Assembly (NCBI GenBank): GCA_022566535.1
Contig: JADFIR010000004.1
Span: forward strand, 48,222-112,221
DNA from: Planctomycetota bacterium
GTDB taxonomy: Bacteria; Planctomycetota; Phycisphaerae; Phycisphaerales; SM1A02
Length of the DNA stretch: 64,000 nt
Direction: 5' to 3'
Shown here: positions 45,610 through 54,521 of the stretch, one piece after another
Position numbering within the stretch: the first letter of the stretch is position 1
How the letters are laid out: every line of letters starts with the position of its first letter
The notes under the pieces: model-generated
The model's input: the letters and a program-made list of their open reading frames with translations, nothing else
The model's database searches: none
Told to the model about the DNA's origin: nothing
Program-made: the position numbers and the translations under genes

Positions 45610-45996
45610 TTATCTCAATACGCCCCAGAGGATCGCCCCGGAGACAGCCACCCATGGCAGGTACCCCATAGCGATCGCGACTACTGCGTTCGGCAGCCGA
45701 TCTTCGCCGATCCTCAGCGGCATCACTATCGGCGTGAGATTGAACCATGTGATCGAGTGGTAAAGCGCCGCGAGCAGCGCGAGAACGTGCAGCATCACCG
45801 CCAGCGGGTGGCGCATGGTTTCCACCAGCGCATGATACTGCTGGGGACCCTGACCCAGCTGATGCAGCCACACGAGCAGGAACACGATGTAGCCGCCGAC
45901 GAAAATACTTGTCAGCTCGCGGATCATGAACCGGCGGTAGGCGCCATTTCGCACGAACCAATCTCGCGGGAACGGTCGCCGCAGCGGGCCTCTCAT
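45610..45996 (-). CDS. frdC: Fumarate reductase membrane anchor subunit C
   Basis: 128 residues from ATG 45996, overlapping the frdB stop as ATGA. The FrdC pattern is present: [60 protein letters not shown] with [11 protein letters not shown], and a third helix [14 protein letters not shown]. Together with FrdD it anchors the iron-sulfur and flavin subunits to the membrane and carries the quinone site. Fumarate reductase and succinate dehydrogenase roles cannot be told apart from sequence alone. Confidence 0.85.
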   Translation of the reverse strand: MRGPLRRPFPRDWFVRNGAYRRFMIRELTSIFVGGYIVFLLVWLHQLGQGPQQYHALVETMRHPLAVMLHVLALLAALYHSITWFNLTPIVMPLRIGEDRLPNAVVAIAMGYLPWVAVSGAILWGVLR

Positions 45997-46736
45997 CGCT
46001 TCCCCCACGGCAAGAGCACGTGTCTATACCAATCCTTGGTGCTCGCCACCTTGGCTTGCTGAATGGCCCCGGCAGGATCGACATTCTTGGGGCAGACTGC
46101 CGTACATTCACCAACGAAGGTGCAGCCCCACACCGCCTCTTCGCCGCCCAGCACCTCCTGACGCTGGGACTGGCCTTGATCACGGGAGTCGAGGTTGTAG
46201 CGATGCGCCAGGGCGATAGCGGCCGGGCCAAGAAAATCCGGTATCCCCTCGATCTCCGGGCAGGCTGCGTAGCACAACATGCAGTTGATACACATCGAGA
46301 ACTGCTGGTACTGCGCCAACTGGCTCGGCGTCTGGAGGTATTCGTCGGCCGGCGGCTCCTCCTCCTCGCGGATCAGCCACGGCTTAACCGCCTGGAGCTT
46401 GGCCAGGAAGTCGTCCATCGAGATCACCAGGTCGCGCTCCACGGGGAAGTTGATCAGCGGCTCAACGCGGATCGGAGAAGGGTAATAGTCCTTCAAGAAC
46501 ACAGCGCAGGTGAGCTTCGGCTCGCCGTTGACCATCATCCCGCAACTGCCGCAGACGCCCATCCGGCAACTCCAACGGAACGACAGCGTTCCATCCGCAT
46601 GGTCCTTGATCCAATTGAGCGCATCGAGCACCACCCAGTGCTCGTGGTACGGCACGAGGTAGTCTTGGAACGTCGCCTCGTCGTCGCCCTCCGGGCTGTA
46701 ACGAAAGACTTCCAGAGTGATCATTCGGTTAGCCAT
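45993..46736 (-). CDS. frdB: Fumarate reductase/succinate dehydrogenase iron-sulfur subunit
   Basis: 247 residues from ATG 46736. The [2Fe-2S] ligands lie in [16 protein letters not shown], with a fourth Cys in KLTC; [4Fe-4S] in [13 protein letters not shown]; [3Fe-4S] in [17 protein letters not shown]. The order and spacing match FrdB of E. coli type. It transfers electrons between the flavin subunit and quinol. The flavoprotein gene frdA, normally directly upstream, is missing; a 45-codon ORF and a toxin-antitoxin pair occupy that place. Confidence 0.94.
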   Translation of the reverse strand: MANRMITLEVFRYSPEGDDEATFQDYLVPYHEHWVVLDALNWIKDHADGTLSFRWSCRMGVCGSCGMMVNGEPKLTCAVFLKDYYPSPIRVEPLINFPVERDLVISMDDFLAKLQAVKPWLIREEEEPPADEYLQTPSQLAQYQQFSMCINCMLCYAACPEIEGIPDFLGPAAIALAHRYNLDSRDQGQSQRQEVLGGEEAVWGCTFVGECTAVCPKNVDPAGAIQQAKVASTKDWYRHVLLPWGKR

Positions 46737-46776
46737 GGTGTCGTCCAGGTCGCTCCGCAAGCGTAGCAGATCGTCC

Positions 46777-46914
46777 TTAGCGCTGCTTGCTCGCGAAGTT
46801 CTTCTTCTGCTCGCAACGGCGAGCTGCAGCTTCCGCCGGCTGCGCGCCCCGGACGCCCTTACGGCGGGGCCATTCGGTGATGACGACGCCGAGAGAGTTG
46901 GCCTTGGTGGTCAC
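46777..46914 (-). CDS. Small ORF between hepT and frdB
   Basis: GTG 46914 overlaps the hepT stop as GTGA. The 45-residue product has basic and polar character: [20 protein letters not shown], then [20 protein letters not shown] and KQR. The overlap suggests coupling to the toxin-antitoxin genes, but there is no other support. It is too short to be an frdA remnant that I can recognise. Confidence 0.25.
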   Translation of the reverse strand: MTTKANSLGVVITEWPRRKGVRGAQPAEAAARRCEQKKNFASKQR

Positions 46915-47264
46915 GGCTGGTCGGTGGCCTGGCCAAGCAGGGCTTGGACTTTATCCTGGAGTTTGGGGAGATTGTCTTGCACGGCCTCCCAGACGACCTG
47001 GTCATCAATGATGTCGTAGCCATGAATCAGCACGTTGCGAAAGGCAATGATCTGCTGGTAATTGCCGATCCTTGATACGGTGGCAGGATCGGATTTGGCA
47101 AGACGATTCAACGCTTCGCCAATGATCTCGAACCGTCGTTCGACAGCTGATCGAAGCATTGCGTCGCTGGAATAATCATCCAGGGTTCGATCGGCGGTGA
47201 ATTGTCGAATCATTCCTGCCGCCTGGCGAATGTCTTCAAGCAGTTTGAGCGATTCAAGCCGCAT
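46911..47264 (-). CDS. hepT: HepT-like RNase toxin (HEPN, DUF86)
   Basis: 117 residues. All-helical HEPN protein with [35 protein letters not shown] and the catalytic motif [10 protein letters not shown] (Arg76 to His81, R-X4-H followed by the Tyr that is AMPylated in studied homologues). It overlaps the nucleotidyltransferase gene by 11 nt. In known pairs, MntA transfers AMP to the HepT Tyr to neutralise it. The RxxxxHxY triad is intact, so the pair is probably functional. Confidence 0.9.
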   Translation of the reverse strand: MRLESLKLLEDIRQAAGMIRQFTADRTLDDYSSDAMLRSAVERRFEIIGEALNRLAKSDPATVSRIGNYQQIIAFRNVLIHGYDIIDDQVVWEAVQDNLPKLQDKVQALLGQATDQP

Positions 47265-47562
47265 AGAGGACCGTTCGGGTTTGGTTCACTGACTTGAGAA
47301 AATACGGATTCTTGATGGCACGGGTCATAACCAGGTCCACCGGACGTCCAAACAGACTCTGCAACGCTTCGAGCAAGCCGAAGTAGGCGTCGAAGTGCTC
47401 GCCGGGCTGAAGCTCTAGGAACTCGACGAGGAAATCAAGGTCGCTGCTGGCGGGGTCGAAGCTGTCATCCGCCGCCGAGCCGAACAGCTCAAGACGGTGG
47501 ACCTTGAACCGCTGGCATAGCTGGTTCAGTTCATCGCGATTGTCTTCGATCAGCCGGTGCAT
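47254..47562 (-). CDS. mntA: MntA-like nucleotidyltransferase antitoxin
   Basis: 102 residues. Minimal nucleotidyltransferase fold: [25 protein letters not shown] with Gly28-Ser29 and Asp41/Asp43 metal ligands (the GS-X11-DxD motif), then an Asp in the RPVDLVM strand as third carboxylate. It lies upstream of hepT on the minus strand, giving the usual antitoxin-first order. ATG 47562. The pair interrupts the region upstream of frdB. Confidence 0.88.
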   Translation of the reverse strand: MHRLIEDNRDELNQLCQRFKVHRLELFGSAADDSFDPASSDLDFLVEFLELQPGEHFDAYFGLLEALQSLFGRPVDLVMTRAIKNPYFLKSVNQTRTVLYAA

Positions 47563-47607
47563 GCAGCCAGGCCCTCAACGCCATGATATAGGAGCCCAGC
47601 GCGCATG

Positions 47608-48384
47608 TTAGGATCGCGCGGCGGTGCGGGCGGGTTTCTCGCCGCTGCGCTCGTCGAACTCGTCGCCGCGGAAGGTCGAGGCGAGGTAGGCTTCCCGGAC
47701 GAGCGGATCGTTGATGATGTCGCGCGGAGCGCCTTCGCGGAGGTTCTTGCCTTCGTGAATGATGTAGGCTCGATCGCAGATTCGAAGCGTTTGCTGGACA
47801 TTGTGATCGGTGAGGAGGACGGCGATTCCTTCGCCAACGAGCTTGCGGACCTCGCTTTGCAGTTCCTCGACAGTGTGGGGGTCCACGGCCGAGAACGGTT
47901 CGTCCAGCAGCATCAACTTCGGCCGAGTGACCAGGGCGCGGGCAATCTCCAGTCGCCGGCGCTCGCCGCCGGAGCAGGTGCGGGCAAGTTCCTTGGTCTT
48001 ATGTCGCAGGTCGAACTGCTCAAGCAACTCTTCCGCCCGCTGGTTGCGGGCGGCACGGCTGAGTCGCTGCGTTTCGAGGATGGCCAGGAGATTCTCCTTT
48101 ACGGTCATCCGTTGGAAGACGCTGGGCTCCTGGCTGAGGTAGCCTATGCCGGCAAGGGCGTGCTTGTACATCGGCAGGGTGGTGACGTCTTGACCCTGGA
48201 AGAAGACCTGCCCCGCCTCCGGGGTAATCATGCCGATGACCATGCGAAACATGGTGGTCTTGCCGGCGCCGTTTCGACCGAGCAGCCCGACGATCTCCCC
48301 GCTATCCACGTCGAGGCTGACGCGGTCAACGACCCGTCGGCCCGCATACGACTTCACGAGTTGACGGGCGGAGAGCAGGGGCAC
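47608..48384 (-). CDS. lptB: LPS export ABC transporter ATP-binding protein
   Basis: 258 residues from GTG 48384. Walker A GLLGRNGAGKTTMF, the Q loop GYLSQEPSVFQRMTVKENLL, signature CSGGERRRLEIARAL, Walker B LMLLDEPFSAVDP and switch His in LLTDHNVQQTL. The LSQEPSVF-x-x-x-TVxEN stretch is the LptB hallmark, distinguishing it from other ABC ATPases. TATACT lies 8 nt before this GTG, which argues against the upstream ATG 48411. It powers LPS transport with LptFG; no lptC/A genes are near. Confidence 0.93.
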   Translation of the reverse strand: MPLLSARQLVKSYAGRRVVDRVSLDVDSGEIVGLLGRNGAGKTTMFRMVIGMITPEAGQVFFQGQDVTTLPMYKHALAGIGYLSQEPSVFQRMTVKENLLAILETQRLSRAARNQRAEELLEQFDLRHKTKELARTCSGGERRRLEIARALVTRPKLMLLDEPFSAVDPHTVEELQSEVRKLVGEGIAVLLTDHNVQQTLRICDRAYIIHEGKNLREGAPRDIINDPLVREAYLASTFRGDEFDERSGEKPARTAARS

Positions 48385-48392
48385 AGTGGCAG

Positions 48393-48398
48393 AGTATA
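48393..48398 (-). promoter_or_regulatory. -10-like TATACT before lptB
   Basis: A canonical TATACT ends 8 nt before GTG 48384 and decides the start codon. Confidence 0.55.
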
Positions 48399-48474
48399 TC
48401 GGCCTCGCCATCGGGCCGGTCGGACAAGCCCCCCGCTGGCCGTGGGACAACTCGGCATCGACACAGCCGGCCGG

Positions 48475-48897
48475 TTACGAGAGGAATCGGATGGTCATGG
48501 GATAGCGGAAGTACTCTCCGTTGCCGGCTGCAACGGCCCCGCGGATCATGTTAATGAAAATGACCACACACCAGATGGCCAGCGCGCTCCAGCCAAGGAT
48601 GGGAATCCATACGAGAAAAAAGGAGGCGAGCAGTCCGGTGATCGCGACGTTGGTCACCTCCCGTCCATGGTCGTTGTTGAAATCGGATTGATCCTTGCGT
48701 GCCAGCCAGATGATCAGTGGCAGCGCGATCACCAGCGGCCCGAGGATGACCGCCGCGAGCAGCGACAAATGCGACGCGATCGCGAAGTTGCGCTCGGTGT
48801 CCGCGAGGCCTTGCTGGCACACCCGTCCCCGGCGGGTGAGCGTCGGCGGCTCTAGGCGGACGTGGCTCTCCTCGGCGGCAGGCATGGCGATGCTCAT
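48475..48897 (-). CDS. DUF4870-like membrane protein
   Basis: 140 residues from ATG 48897. A polar N-terminus (SHVRLEPPTLTRRGRVCQQG) is followed by the family core NFAIASHLSLLAAVILGPLVIALPLIIWLARKD and a second hydrophobic part TNVAITGLLASFFLVWIPIL. The K/R-D-x-x-x-F/Y-N-D-H-G-R-E-x-x-N segment is present as DQSDFNNDHGREVTN. The family is of unknown function. Orientation is minus, downstream of the 49030 gene. Confidence 0.8.
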   Translation of the reverse strand: MSIAMPAAEESHVRLEPPTLTRRGRVCQQGLADTERNFAIASHLSLLAAVILGPLVIALPLIIWLARKDQSDFNNDHGREVTNVAITGLLASFFLVWIPILGWSALAIWCVVIFINMIRGAVAAGNGEYFRYPMTIRFLS

Positions 48898-49029
48898 GGT
48901 TGTCGCTCCACCACGATATTGTAGGGAGCAGGTATCCTCCAATTGCACCAGATTTGGGCCTTCGATGGAAGAATCTCGCGCCAATAGCACTGGCGGCTCC
49001 GCTGCTTGAGCGGCTCAAGCGCGATCGGG

Positions 49030-49992
49030 CTAAGGCGCGTCACCCGGCGAGGTAGGCTCAGGAGATTCAAGGGGGGATGAAGACGCTGAGTCCGACGCGC
49101 TGATCTGGGCATACGGCGCCTCCGGCGCCGTGGGGGTCGTCGAGCTTGATTTGATCGGTTTGGCCTCGACGTTCCAGTCGCCGGGGTGCAACCGCGAGGC
49201 GATGGCCCCGACGATCAGGTGCAGGTTGCGGTACTTATAGTCGTCGAGCTTCGCGCGAGCGCCGTCGCGATGCACGACGTAAGCGACCGATTTCACCATC
49301 CACCGATTCATGTCGATGTCGGCGATCTCATCAGCCTTCCAGGCGCCCTTGGGCAAGTGAAGCGTGCCGTCTTCATCCAGTGCGAACCTCCGCCTCTTGA
49401 CAACCAAGACCATCCAAAGTGCACACACACCCATCGGCAAACACGGAACGAACAGGAGTCCCTTGACGATCCGGTCATACGCGGCCGGCTTCCTGACTTC
49501 GCTCAGCGCGTTGAGGGCATCCTGATTCGCGGTGTATGCCCGCTGCGCGGCCGGGAAATCCGCCAGCCGGCCTTGCTCGCGCTGACCAACCAATCCGCTG
49601 ATGTTGAGGCTGAGCAGCGCTATCCACGCGACATCATCACTGGACTGGATCGACTGTTGCAACGCCTCGAGCTGAATCCGCGTGGACTCCGGGTCCGCCG
49701 AATTGATCCGAATGTCAAGCTGCTGCGCGTGCCGTGCGATGACAGCAGTAATCGCACCGCTGATTGCGCCAATCGCAGCGGTCGCCTCATCGTTGGGTTG
49801 TCCGGCGGGCTGGTCCGTCTCCAGGGCGGCCTGGAATTGCCGCAGCACTTCCGACCGCTCATAGAGCAGCTTTTGCCGCGGGATGGAGACCGCATAGTCG
49901 TAAACGCCCCAAGCCCCCAGCACCGTGAAGACCACAGCCATGATGATCATTCGCCAGGCGTAATGTCTCGCGATGGTGGAGGTGATGGGCAT
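49030..49992 (-). CDS. Hypothetical membrane protein with coiled-coil domain
   Basis: 320 residues from ATG 49992. One membrane helix near the N-terminus (AWRMIIMAVVFTVLGAWGVY), a helical, Gln/Asp-rich region of about 130 residues, a second membrane helix (LLFVPCLPMGVCALWMVLVV), then a small domain with LDEDGTLHLPKGAWKADEIA, like a PH/bacterial PH-type beta domain, and a Ser/Pro-rich tail. Both termini probably face the cytoplasm. It belongs to a recurring planctomycete membrane-protein type, without known role. Confidence 0.65.
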   Translation of the reverse strand: MPITSTIARHYAWRMIIMAVVFTVLGAWGVYDYAVSIPRQKLLYERSEVLRQFQAALETDQPAGQPNDEATAAIGAISGAITAVIARHAQQLDIRINSADPESTRIQLEALQQSIQSSDDVAWIALLSLNISGLVGQREQGRLADFPAAQRAYTANQDALNALSEVRKPAAYDRIVKGLLFVPCLPMGVCALWMVLVVKRRRFALDEDGTLHLPKGAWKADEIADIDMNRWMVKSVAYVVHRDGARAKLDDYKYRNLHLIVGAIASRLHPGDWNVEAKPIKSSSTTPTAPEAPYAQISASDSASSSPLESPEPTSPGDAP

Positions 49993-50251
49993 GAGGCTAT
50001 TTCACGGGTAGGCGGTCATGTGCGGAACGTCTGAGGCATTCGAAAGATCAAGGATGTGTAAGCATAGCAGCCATTTCGGTTGATCTGCGTCGGCCCTGCT
50101 GGGCGATGTGCTGATCCGACCAGTGGCCCGCGCACCGGCGCCAGCCGGGCCACAAACGGCAAGGAATCGGTGGAATAGTATGGGCGAGGCGGCGTCTTGT
50201 ATCGTAGTACTGTAGTCGATCGTGCCCCGCACCGAATAGAGGAATCTTCAC

Positions 50252-50530
50252 ATGGCTCGCACACAACCATCAACCCAGTTTCCCTTGCGTCACGTGGCGC
50301 TTGTATGTCTGCTTGGATTGTCGGCTCTGCTGAGCGGATGCAATGACGCCCAGGCCGGAGCACTGCTCGGAGCGGGGGTCGGGGCTCTCGCCGGACAAGC
50401 CATCGGCCGGGACACGGAGGCTACCCTGATCGGCACCGCCGTCGGCGCCGGGGCCGGCTACATCATCGGCAACGAGTCCGACAAGGCCAAGCACGAGCGC
50501 GAGCACTACGACGGCAACTACGACTACTGA
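50252..50530 (+). CDS. Glycine-zipper lipoprotein
   Basis: 92 residues from ATG 50252 with AGAGGAA upstream. A signal peptide with lipobox LLSGC is followed by glycine-zipper repeats (GALLGAGVGALAGQAIG, then IGTAVGAGAGYIIG) that form a GxxxG-packed helical hairpin in the membrane, and an acidic tyrosine-rich tail ending GNYDY. Similar proteins are outer-membrane associated. A clear Rho-independent terminator lies 85 nt downstream at 50615-50642. Confidence 0.82.
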   Translation: MARTQPSTQFPLRHVALVCLLGLSALLSGCNDAQAGALLGAGVGALAGQAIGRDTEATLIGTAVGAGAGYIIGNESDKAKHEREHYDGNYDY

Positions 50531-50614
50531 GCCGCCTACTAGGTCTGAACTCTCAGCGTTCAGCTTTCGCTCATCCCCGCGCTCTGCCGTGGGGGTCTTG
50601 TGATCTCACCGGGT

Positions 50615-50642
50615 AAAGCCGGCGATGCCATCGCCGGCTTTT
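50615..50642 (+). terminator. Rho-independent terminator
   Basis: AAAGCCGGCGAT and ATCGCCGGCTTT form a 12-bp stem with 3-nt loop GCC, followed by a T. It ends the glycine-zipper lipoprotein transcript. The A-rich left arm makes it potentially bidirectional. Confidence 0.75.
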
Positions 50643-50785
50643 CACAGACTGTTGCACAAGTTTCAGAGCGGGGTTCATCGTGTTGCGAGCCAGGCCAATA
50701 GCCGCGGGGCGGAAGCCCGCGAACTGAATATCGTATTGCCGCGACCCAAGATGCAGGGCATAATAGATGCGAGGGATATCGCGAC

Positions 50786-52195
50786 ATGAACCACGCGCCT
50801 CGATCCTTGATGAGCATCTTGGCCGTCAGCCTCTTTGCACTGGGCGCGGCCAATCCGTCATCCGCCCAGACGGCCTGCGAGGCGGGCCGTGTTACGGCCT
50901 CGGACAGCGGGGTTTTTGAGTCCTTCGGCTTTTCCGTGGCAGTCTGGGGCGATACAGCACTCATCGGGGCCGAGTGGGACAGAGAGATCGGGACCGAAGC
51001 CGGCGCGGTATACGTCTTCCACCCTGACGGGACAAGTTGGGTTGAAACGCAGAAGCTCCTAGCCTCCGACCAGCAGCCGTGGGATGAGTTGGGTCATTCC
51101 GTGGCCGTGAATGGCGACGTGGCATTGATCGGGGCCTTGCAGCACGTCCACGATGGCGCCCCCGGCACCAGCGCGGTGTATGTGTTTCGCTTTGACGGAT
51201 CAACCTGGATCGAGGAGGAGGAGCTCCTCGCTTCCCAGGGCACGTGGGGAGACGCCTTCGGGATCTCTGTCGCGCTCAGCGGCGACGTGGCTGTGATCGG
51301 GGCATCCGGGGATGACGATGCCGGGACCAACTTCGGCGCCTCGTACGTGTTTCGCTACGACGCCAAGAGCCAGAGCTGGGTCGAGCAGCAGAAGTTGCTC
51401 GCCCCCAACGGCGGGTGGGCGTTCGGCGGCGCCGTGGCCATCGACGGCGAGATCGCGGTGATCGGCGCACGTATGCACGTCAACGACGAGGTGACTTTAG
51501 GCTCCGCCTACGTGTTCCGCTTCGACGGCTCAACCTGGGTTGAGGAGCAAGAGCTGCTCCCGTCGGCGGATGCAGGCTCGGCCGCATTCGGCAGTTCTGT
51601 TTCCATCACGGGCGATGTGATCCTCATCGGGGCCCGCTCGGAAGGGTACGGTTCGGCGTACGTGTTTCGTTACGATCGTGAAGCGCCGCCGGGCTCGCCA
51701 TGGGTGCTGGAGCAGAAACTCCTCGCCTCCGATCCGAACGGAATCGAGCAGTTCGGCAACTCCGTGGCCGTTGACGGCGACACCGCCGTGATCGGGGCGT
51801 GGGTGAGCAACGCGGGCGGCCCCGGCTCCGGTGCGGCCTACCTCTTTCGTTTCAATCCCAGGACATCGGCATGGGCTCAACAGCAACAACTGCTTCCCGA
51901 TCCCAACCCGTGGACGAACTTCTTCGGCTGGTCCGTGGCGATTGAGGGCAATACCGTGGTGATCGGGGCGCACGGCGAGGACCACCAAGCCGGGGCGGCC
52001 TACATCTACGACCTCTCCACCTGCTTGTGCCCCGCCGACCTCGACGGCGACGGCAGCATCGGCATCCTCGATCTGCTGGGTCTGCTGGCTGCGTGGGGAC
52101 CGAATCCCGGGCACCCGGCCGACTTCGACGGCGACGGCACCGTCGGTATCCTCGACTTATTGGCGCTGCTCGCCAACTGGGGGCCGTGCCCCTGA
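50786..52195 (+). CDS. Secreted FG-GAP repeat protein with dockerin-like C-terminus
   Basis: 469 residues from ATG 50786 with GAGGG upstream. The signal peptide (SLMSILAVSLFALGAANPSS) is followed by seven repeats of about 55-60 residues, each with a G-x-S-V-A-x-x-G-D-x-A-x-I-G-A core (GFSVAVWGDTALIGA, GHSVAVNGDVALIGA and five more). These fit a seven-bladed beta propeller. After a CxC at about 410-420 come two Ca-binding dockerin-type repeats, DLDGDGSIGILDLLGLLAAW and DFDGDGTVGILDLLALLANW. It is probably secreted and attached to surface or extracellular partners. Confidence 0.88.
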   Translation: MNHAPRSLMSILAVSLFALGAANPSSAQTACEAGRVTASDSGVFESFGFSVAVWGDTALIGAEWDREIGTEAGAVYVFHPDGTSWVETQKLLASDQQPWDELGHSVAVNGDVALIGALQHVHDGAPGTSAVYVFRFDGSTWIEEEELLASQGTWGDAFGISVALSGDVAVIGASGDDDAGTNFGASYVFRYDAKSQSWVEQQKLLAPNGGWAFGGAVAIDGEIAVIGARMHVNDEVTLGSAYVFRFDGSTWVEEQELLPSADAGSAAFGSSVSITGDVILIGARSEGYGSAYVFRYDREAPPGSPWVLEQKLLASDPNGIEQFGNSVAVDGDTAVIGAWVSNAGGPGSGAAYLFRFNPRTSAWAQQQQLLPDPNPWTNFFGWSVAIEGNTVVIGAHGEDHQAGAAYIYDLSTCLCPADLDGDGSIGILDLLGLLAAWGPNPGHPADFDGDGTVGILDLLALLANWGPCP

Positions 52196-52234
52196 AGAAC
52201 GCATCGAGGCATCAACGCATTGAGGGGAGGCAAC

Positions 52235-52273
52235 CGAGCCGTGGCGTGTCGCCGCGGGCTCGTTGTGTTTTTT
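52235..52273 (+). terminator. Rho-independent terminator
   Basis: CGAGCC (52235-52240) pairs with GGCTCG (52257-52262), with an inner GTGGCG/CGCCGC pairing, then TTGTGTTTTTT. Located 40 nt after the FG-GAP gene stop. The rest of the spacer to 52414 has no gene. Confidence 0.75.
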
Positions 52274-52414
52274 CGCGCCGGTTTCGGGTGCACATGGCGT
52301 GCGGGTGCCCGCCGGGCCGGCACGGCCCGGCTCGCTGGGCTGATCCGCCGCGCGCGGCGAAACGGCGGCTGCGTCGTGCGGACCCGGAGACCCACGGGTT
52401 GAAATCCGTAGGCT

Positions 52415-52999
52415 CTAGTCTTTCTGGTTCGCCTGCGCGATGGTGGCGGTGTCGGACCAGATGCCCAGGGCCTTTCGGCGGGCGGTGCGCTGCAGTTGAG
52501 CGTATCGGCCGAGCAGGGAGTGGGGCCAGCGGTCGTCAGCCTCGGCGTACCCGCCGGCCAGCAGCGCCTCGTTAAGGCTTGACCCGTCCGGCAATTCGAC
52601 GTGAGCGAGCAGCCGGCCGTACTCCCCGCGCGTTCGATGCGATTCGAGACGCAACGAGATGACCTGGCCGTCCGCCAGAGAGCGTGTCAGTGCGGCTGCT
52701 TCATCGGCAAAGGGTTCAGCGGGCTGATCCGGCTGGGCGAGCTCGGGGCAGACCACGCCCCAGAGCCGCAGCCGGGTCACGGGGCGATCCTCACGCGGAT
52801 CGGGAATGTCGATCTCGATGGTGTCACCGTCGATCACCCGCACCACCTGGGCCCGGGCGCCGTGGTACGTTGCCATGTCGTCGGCGTGCCGTACCAGCAA
52901 CCAGCCGTTGCGGTCGGCGACGATCAGCGCGATCAGGACGGCGACGACGATGAGCCATGGCCAGCGCCTCGGGTCTCGGCGAGCGGTGGGACGGTTCAC
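52415..52999 (-). CDS. Thermonuclease-like (SNase) membrane-anchored protein
   Basis: 194 residues from GTG 52999, which overlaps the preceding stop as GTGA. A basic start and a membrane helix (RRWPWLIVVAVLIALIVADR) are followed by the SNase OB fold: VVRVIDGDTIEIDIP (calcium/catalytic Asp region), RLRLWGVVCPEL with the conserved Arg, RTRGEYGRLLAHVEL (second Arg and the YGR/L motif), and NEALLAGGYAEAD. Staphylococcal nuclease-like enzymes cut DNA and RNA with calcium. It is coupled to the two upstream genes (52996-54314). Confidence 0.9.
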   Translation of the reverse strand: MNRPTARRDPRRWPWLIVVAVLIALIVADRNGWLLVRHADDMATYHGARAQVVRVIDGDTIEIDIPDPREDRPVTRLRLWGVVCPELAQPDQPAEPFADEAAALTRSLADGQVISLRLESHRTRGEYGRLLAHVELPDGSSLNEALLAGGYAEADDRWPHSLLGRYAQLQRTARRKALGIWSDTATIAQANQKD

Positions 53000-53706
53000 G
53001 GCTTCACTTTGGTCTTTGCAGTCGGGCTGCCGGGCGTGGGGTGGTCGGTTGAAAGCAACTGATGCGCCTTGCAGCACGCCTCGTGCAGGCACTGATGCAG
53101 TCGATCGTGATCGGGCACTGCATCGAGGCGGCCAAGAATGGCTTCGATGCGCCGGTCGATCACCATTTCGGGATCGATAGACTCGATCGCCCAATCGCCC
53201 AGCGCTTCAAGGCCGTCGACGAACCAGGCCAGATCGGGGTTTTCGGGGTCGGCAGGGGGATCGACCGTTGTCCGCACGGTGGTGCTGCTGCAGATGCCAA
53301 CAATCGGGCAGAGCCCAAGTGCCGCGGTAAGCGGCTCCCGGCACAACACCGCCACCGGCACATCCCGGCTTAGGGCGGCCTGGCGAAACCTCCGGGCCTC
53401 GGCCCCAACCCTCGGCGGTTGAACCAGGTAGCACCCCGGCTCGATGGGCATCTCTTCAGTAATCGGCGTGTCCAGGATCGTGATCGTGGCAACTGCCAGG
53501 GCCTGCCCAAGGCGCTGCCGTCTGGATTCTCGCAGGGGCCCGACGATCCTCGCCATTCGGTCAAAATCGTGTTGCGAGTGGGCGATTTGTAGCGCTGTGT
53601 TCGCCAGGCGCTCCGCATGGAAATACTGAGCCCCAGCGACCGCTTCTTGGGCTTTCGCCATCAGATCATCGAGGTTCTGCGCTTGGTCAGCGGCGGGAAT
53701 GGTCAT
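52996..53706 (-). CDS. Hypothetical protein in thermonuclease operon
   Basis: 236 residues. The N-terminal part is helical (DDLMAKAQEAVAGAQYFHAE followed by RLANTALQIAHSQHDFDRMA), similar to a TPR hairpin, and the C-terminal part has alternating strands with Cys-containing LGLCPIVGICSS and conserved-looking PENPDLAWFVDGLEALGDWA. Its ATG overlaps the stop of the upstream gene (ATGA at 53703-53706) and its TGA overlaps the thermonuclease start. No known family. Confidence 0.65.
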   Translation of the reverse strand: MTIPAADQAQNLDDLMAKAQEAVAGAQYFHAERLANTALQIAHSQHDFDRMARIVGPLRESRRQRLGQALAVATITILDTPITEEMPIEPGCYLVQPPRVGAEARRFRQAALSRDVPVAVLCREPLTAALGLCPIVGICSSTTVRTTVDPPADPENPDLAWFVDGLEALGDWAIESIDPEMVIDRRIEAILGRLDAVPDHDRLHQCLHEACCKAHQLLSTDHPTPGSPTAKTKVKP

Positions 53707-54314
53707 TGATTCTTTGGGTCAATGCGGCGCTGCAGGTCGTCAAGGATGTCACGCCACTCCTGCACGACCTCTGGGAACTCGTAGAGCAGGGTATCCGCCA
53801 GGCCGATCTGGTCGCGTCCGGCCAGCGAGCTGCGGACAACCTTCAGCTGTTCGTTGAGCCGAAGGATTGAGGCGCTGATGGGTGAGTCATGGACGACGAT
53901 CTCGTCGAGATCGAGGCCAACGAGCTGTGAACCCTTGACGATCGCCTGCTGTACGGAGAGCCAGATAGAGATCGCCTGGTTGAGCTTGTCCATGGAGATG
54001 GTGTGCTCGTCGGATTGCAGCAACCGGGCCGCCTCCTGTTGCAGATCGTCAGCGTCGGCCAACGCCTCCGCGGCGTCGGCCAACGTCTGGCAGACAAGCT
54101 CGGCGGGCTCAGCGCTGATGAGTCGAACGACGTCGGCGACGGCGGTCTGGCGTTCGGGCGAGGCAATCCGCTGCTCGTTCCATCGCGCGCCATCCACGAA
54201 GACATCGACGACAAGCCGGCCACGGTTCCTGGCTAGAACGGCCACGGCGTCGATCGCCTCGCCGACGGTCCGTGCCTTCACGTCGCACTCAATATCGTCA
54301 AGCAAGACCTGCAT
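53703..54314 (-). CDS. Hypothetical protein in thermonuclease operon
   Basis: 203 residues from ATG 54314 (open frame to 54470). It begins MQVLLDDIECDVKARTVGEA, followed by LVVDVFVDGARWNEQRI. A longer helical region has DEHTISMDKLNQAISIWLSV and GLDLDEIVVHDSPISASILR. It looks like a planctomycete-conserved helical protein that may form coiled coils. It is the first gene of the coupled three-gene cluster that ends with the thermonuclease. Role unknown. Confidence 0.65.
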   Translation of the reverse strand: MQVLLDDIECDVKARTVGEAIDAVAVLARNRGRLVVDVFVDGARWNEQRIASPERQTAVADVVRLISAEPAELVCQTLADAAEALADADDLQQEAARLLQSDEHTISMDKLNQAISIWLSVQQAIVKGSQLVGLDLDEIVVHDSPISASILRLNEQLKVVRSSLAGRDQIGLADTLLYEFPEVVQEWRDILDDLQRRIDPKNQ

Positions 54315-54521
54315 CGTCTTATCATCGCCCAAGTGGGCCTGACTGGCAATACCGCCTGTGGCTGGCCGGAAACTTCCACACCGCCTCTGTGGGCGCTTAT
54401 CGGTCCACAGCGACTTCTGCTGTAGCCCGATCCGCATCGGCGTCGACGCAGATTCGCCGGCACCCAGCATTGGCCCGCGAGGGGGGCTCGATCGGCTGTG
54501 ACCGAGCGACCGGGGTGCGAT

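Noticed and set aside
46777..46914. Remnant of frdA before frdB
   Set aside because: The 45-codon product shows no FrdA-like motif; kept only as a low-confidence small ORF.
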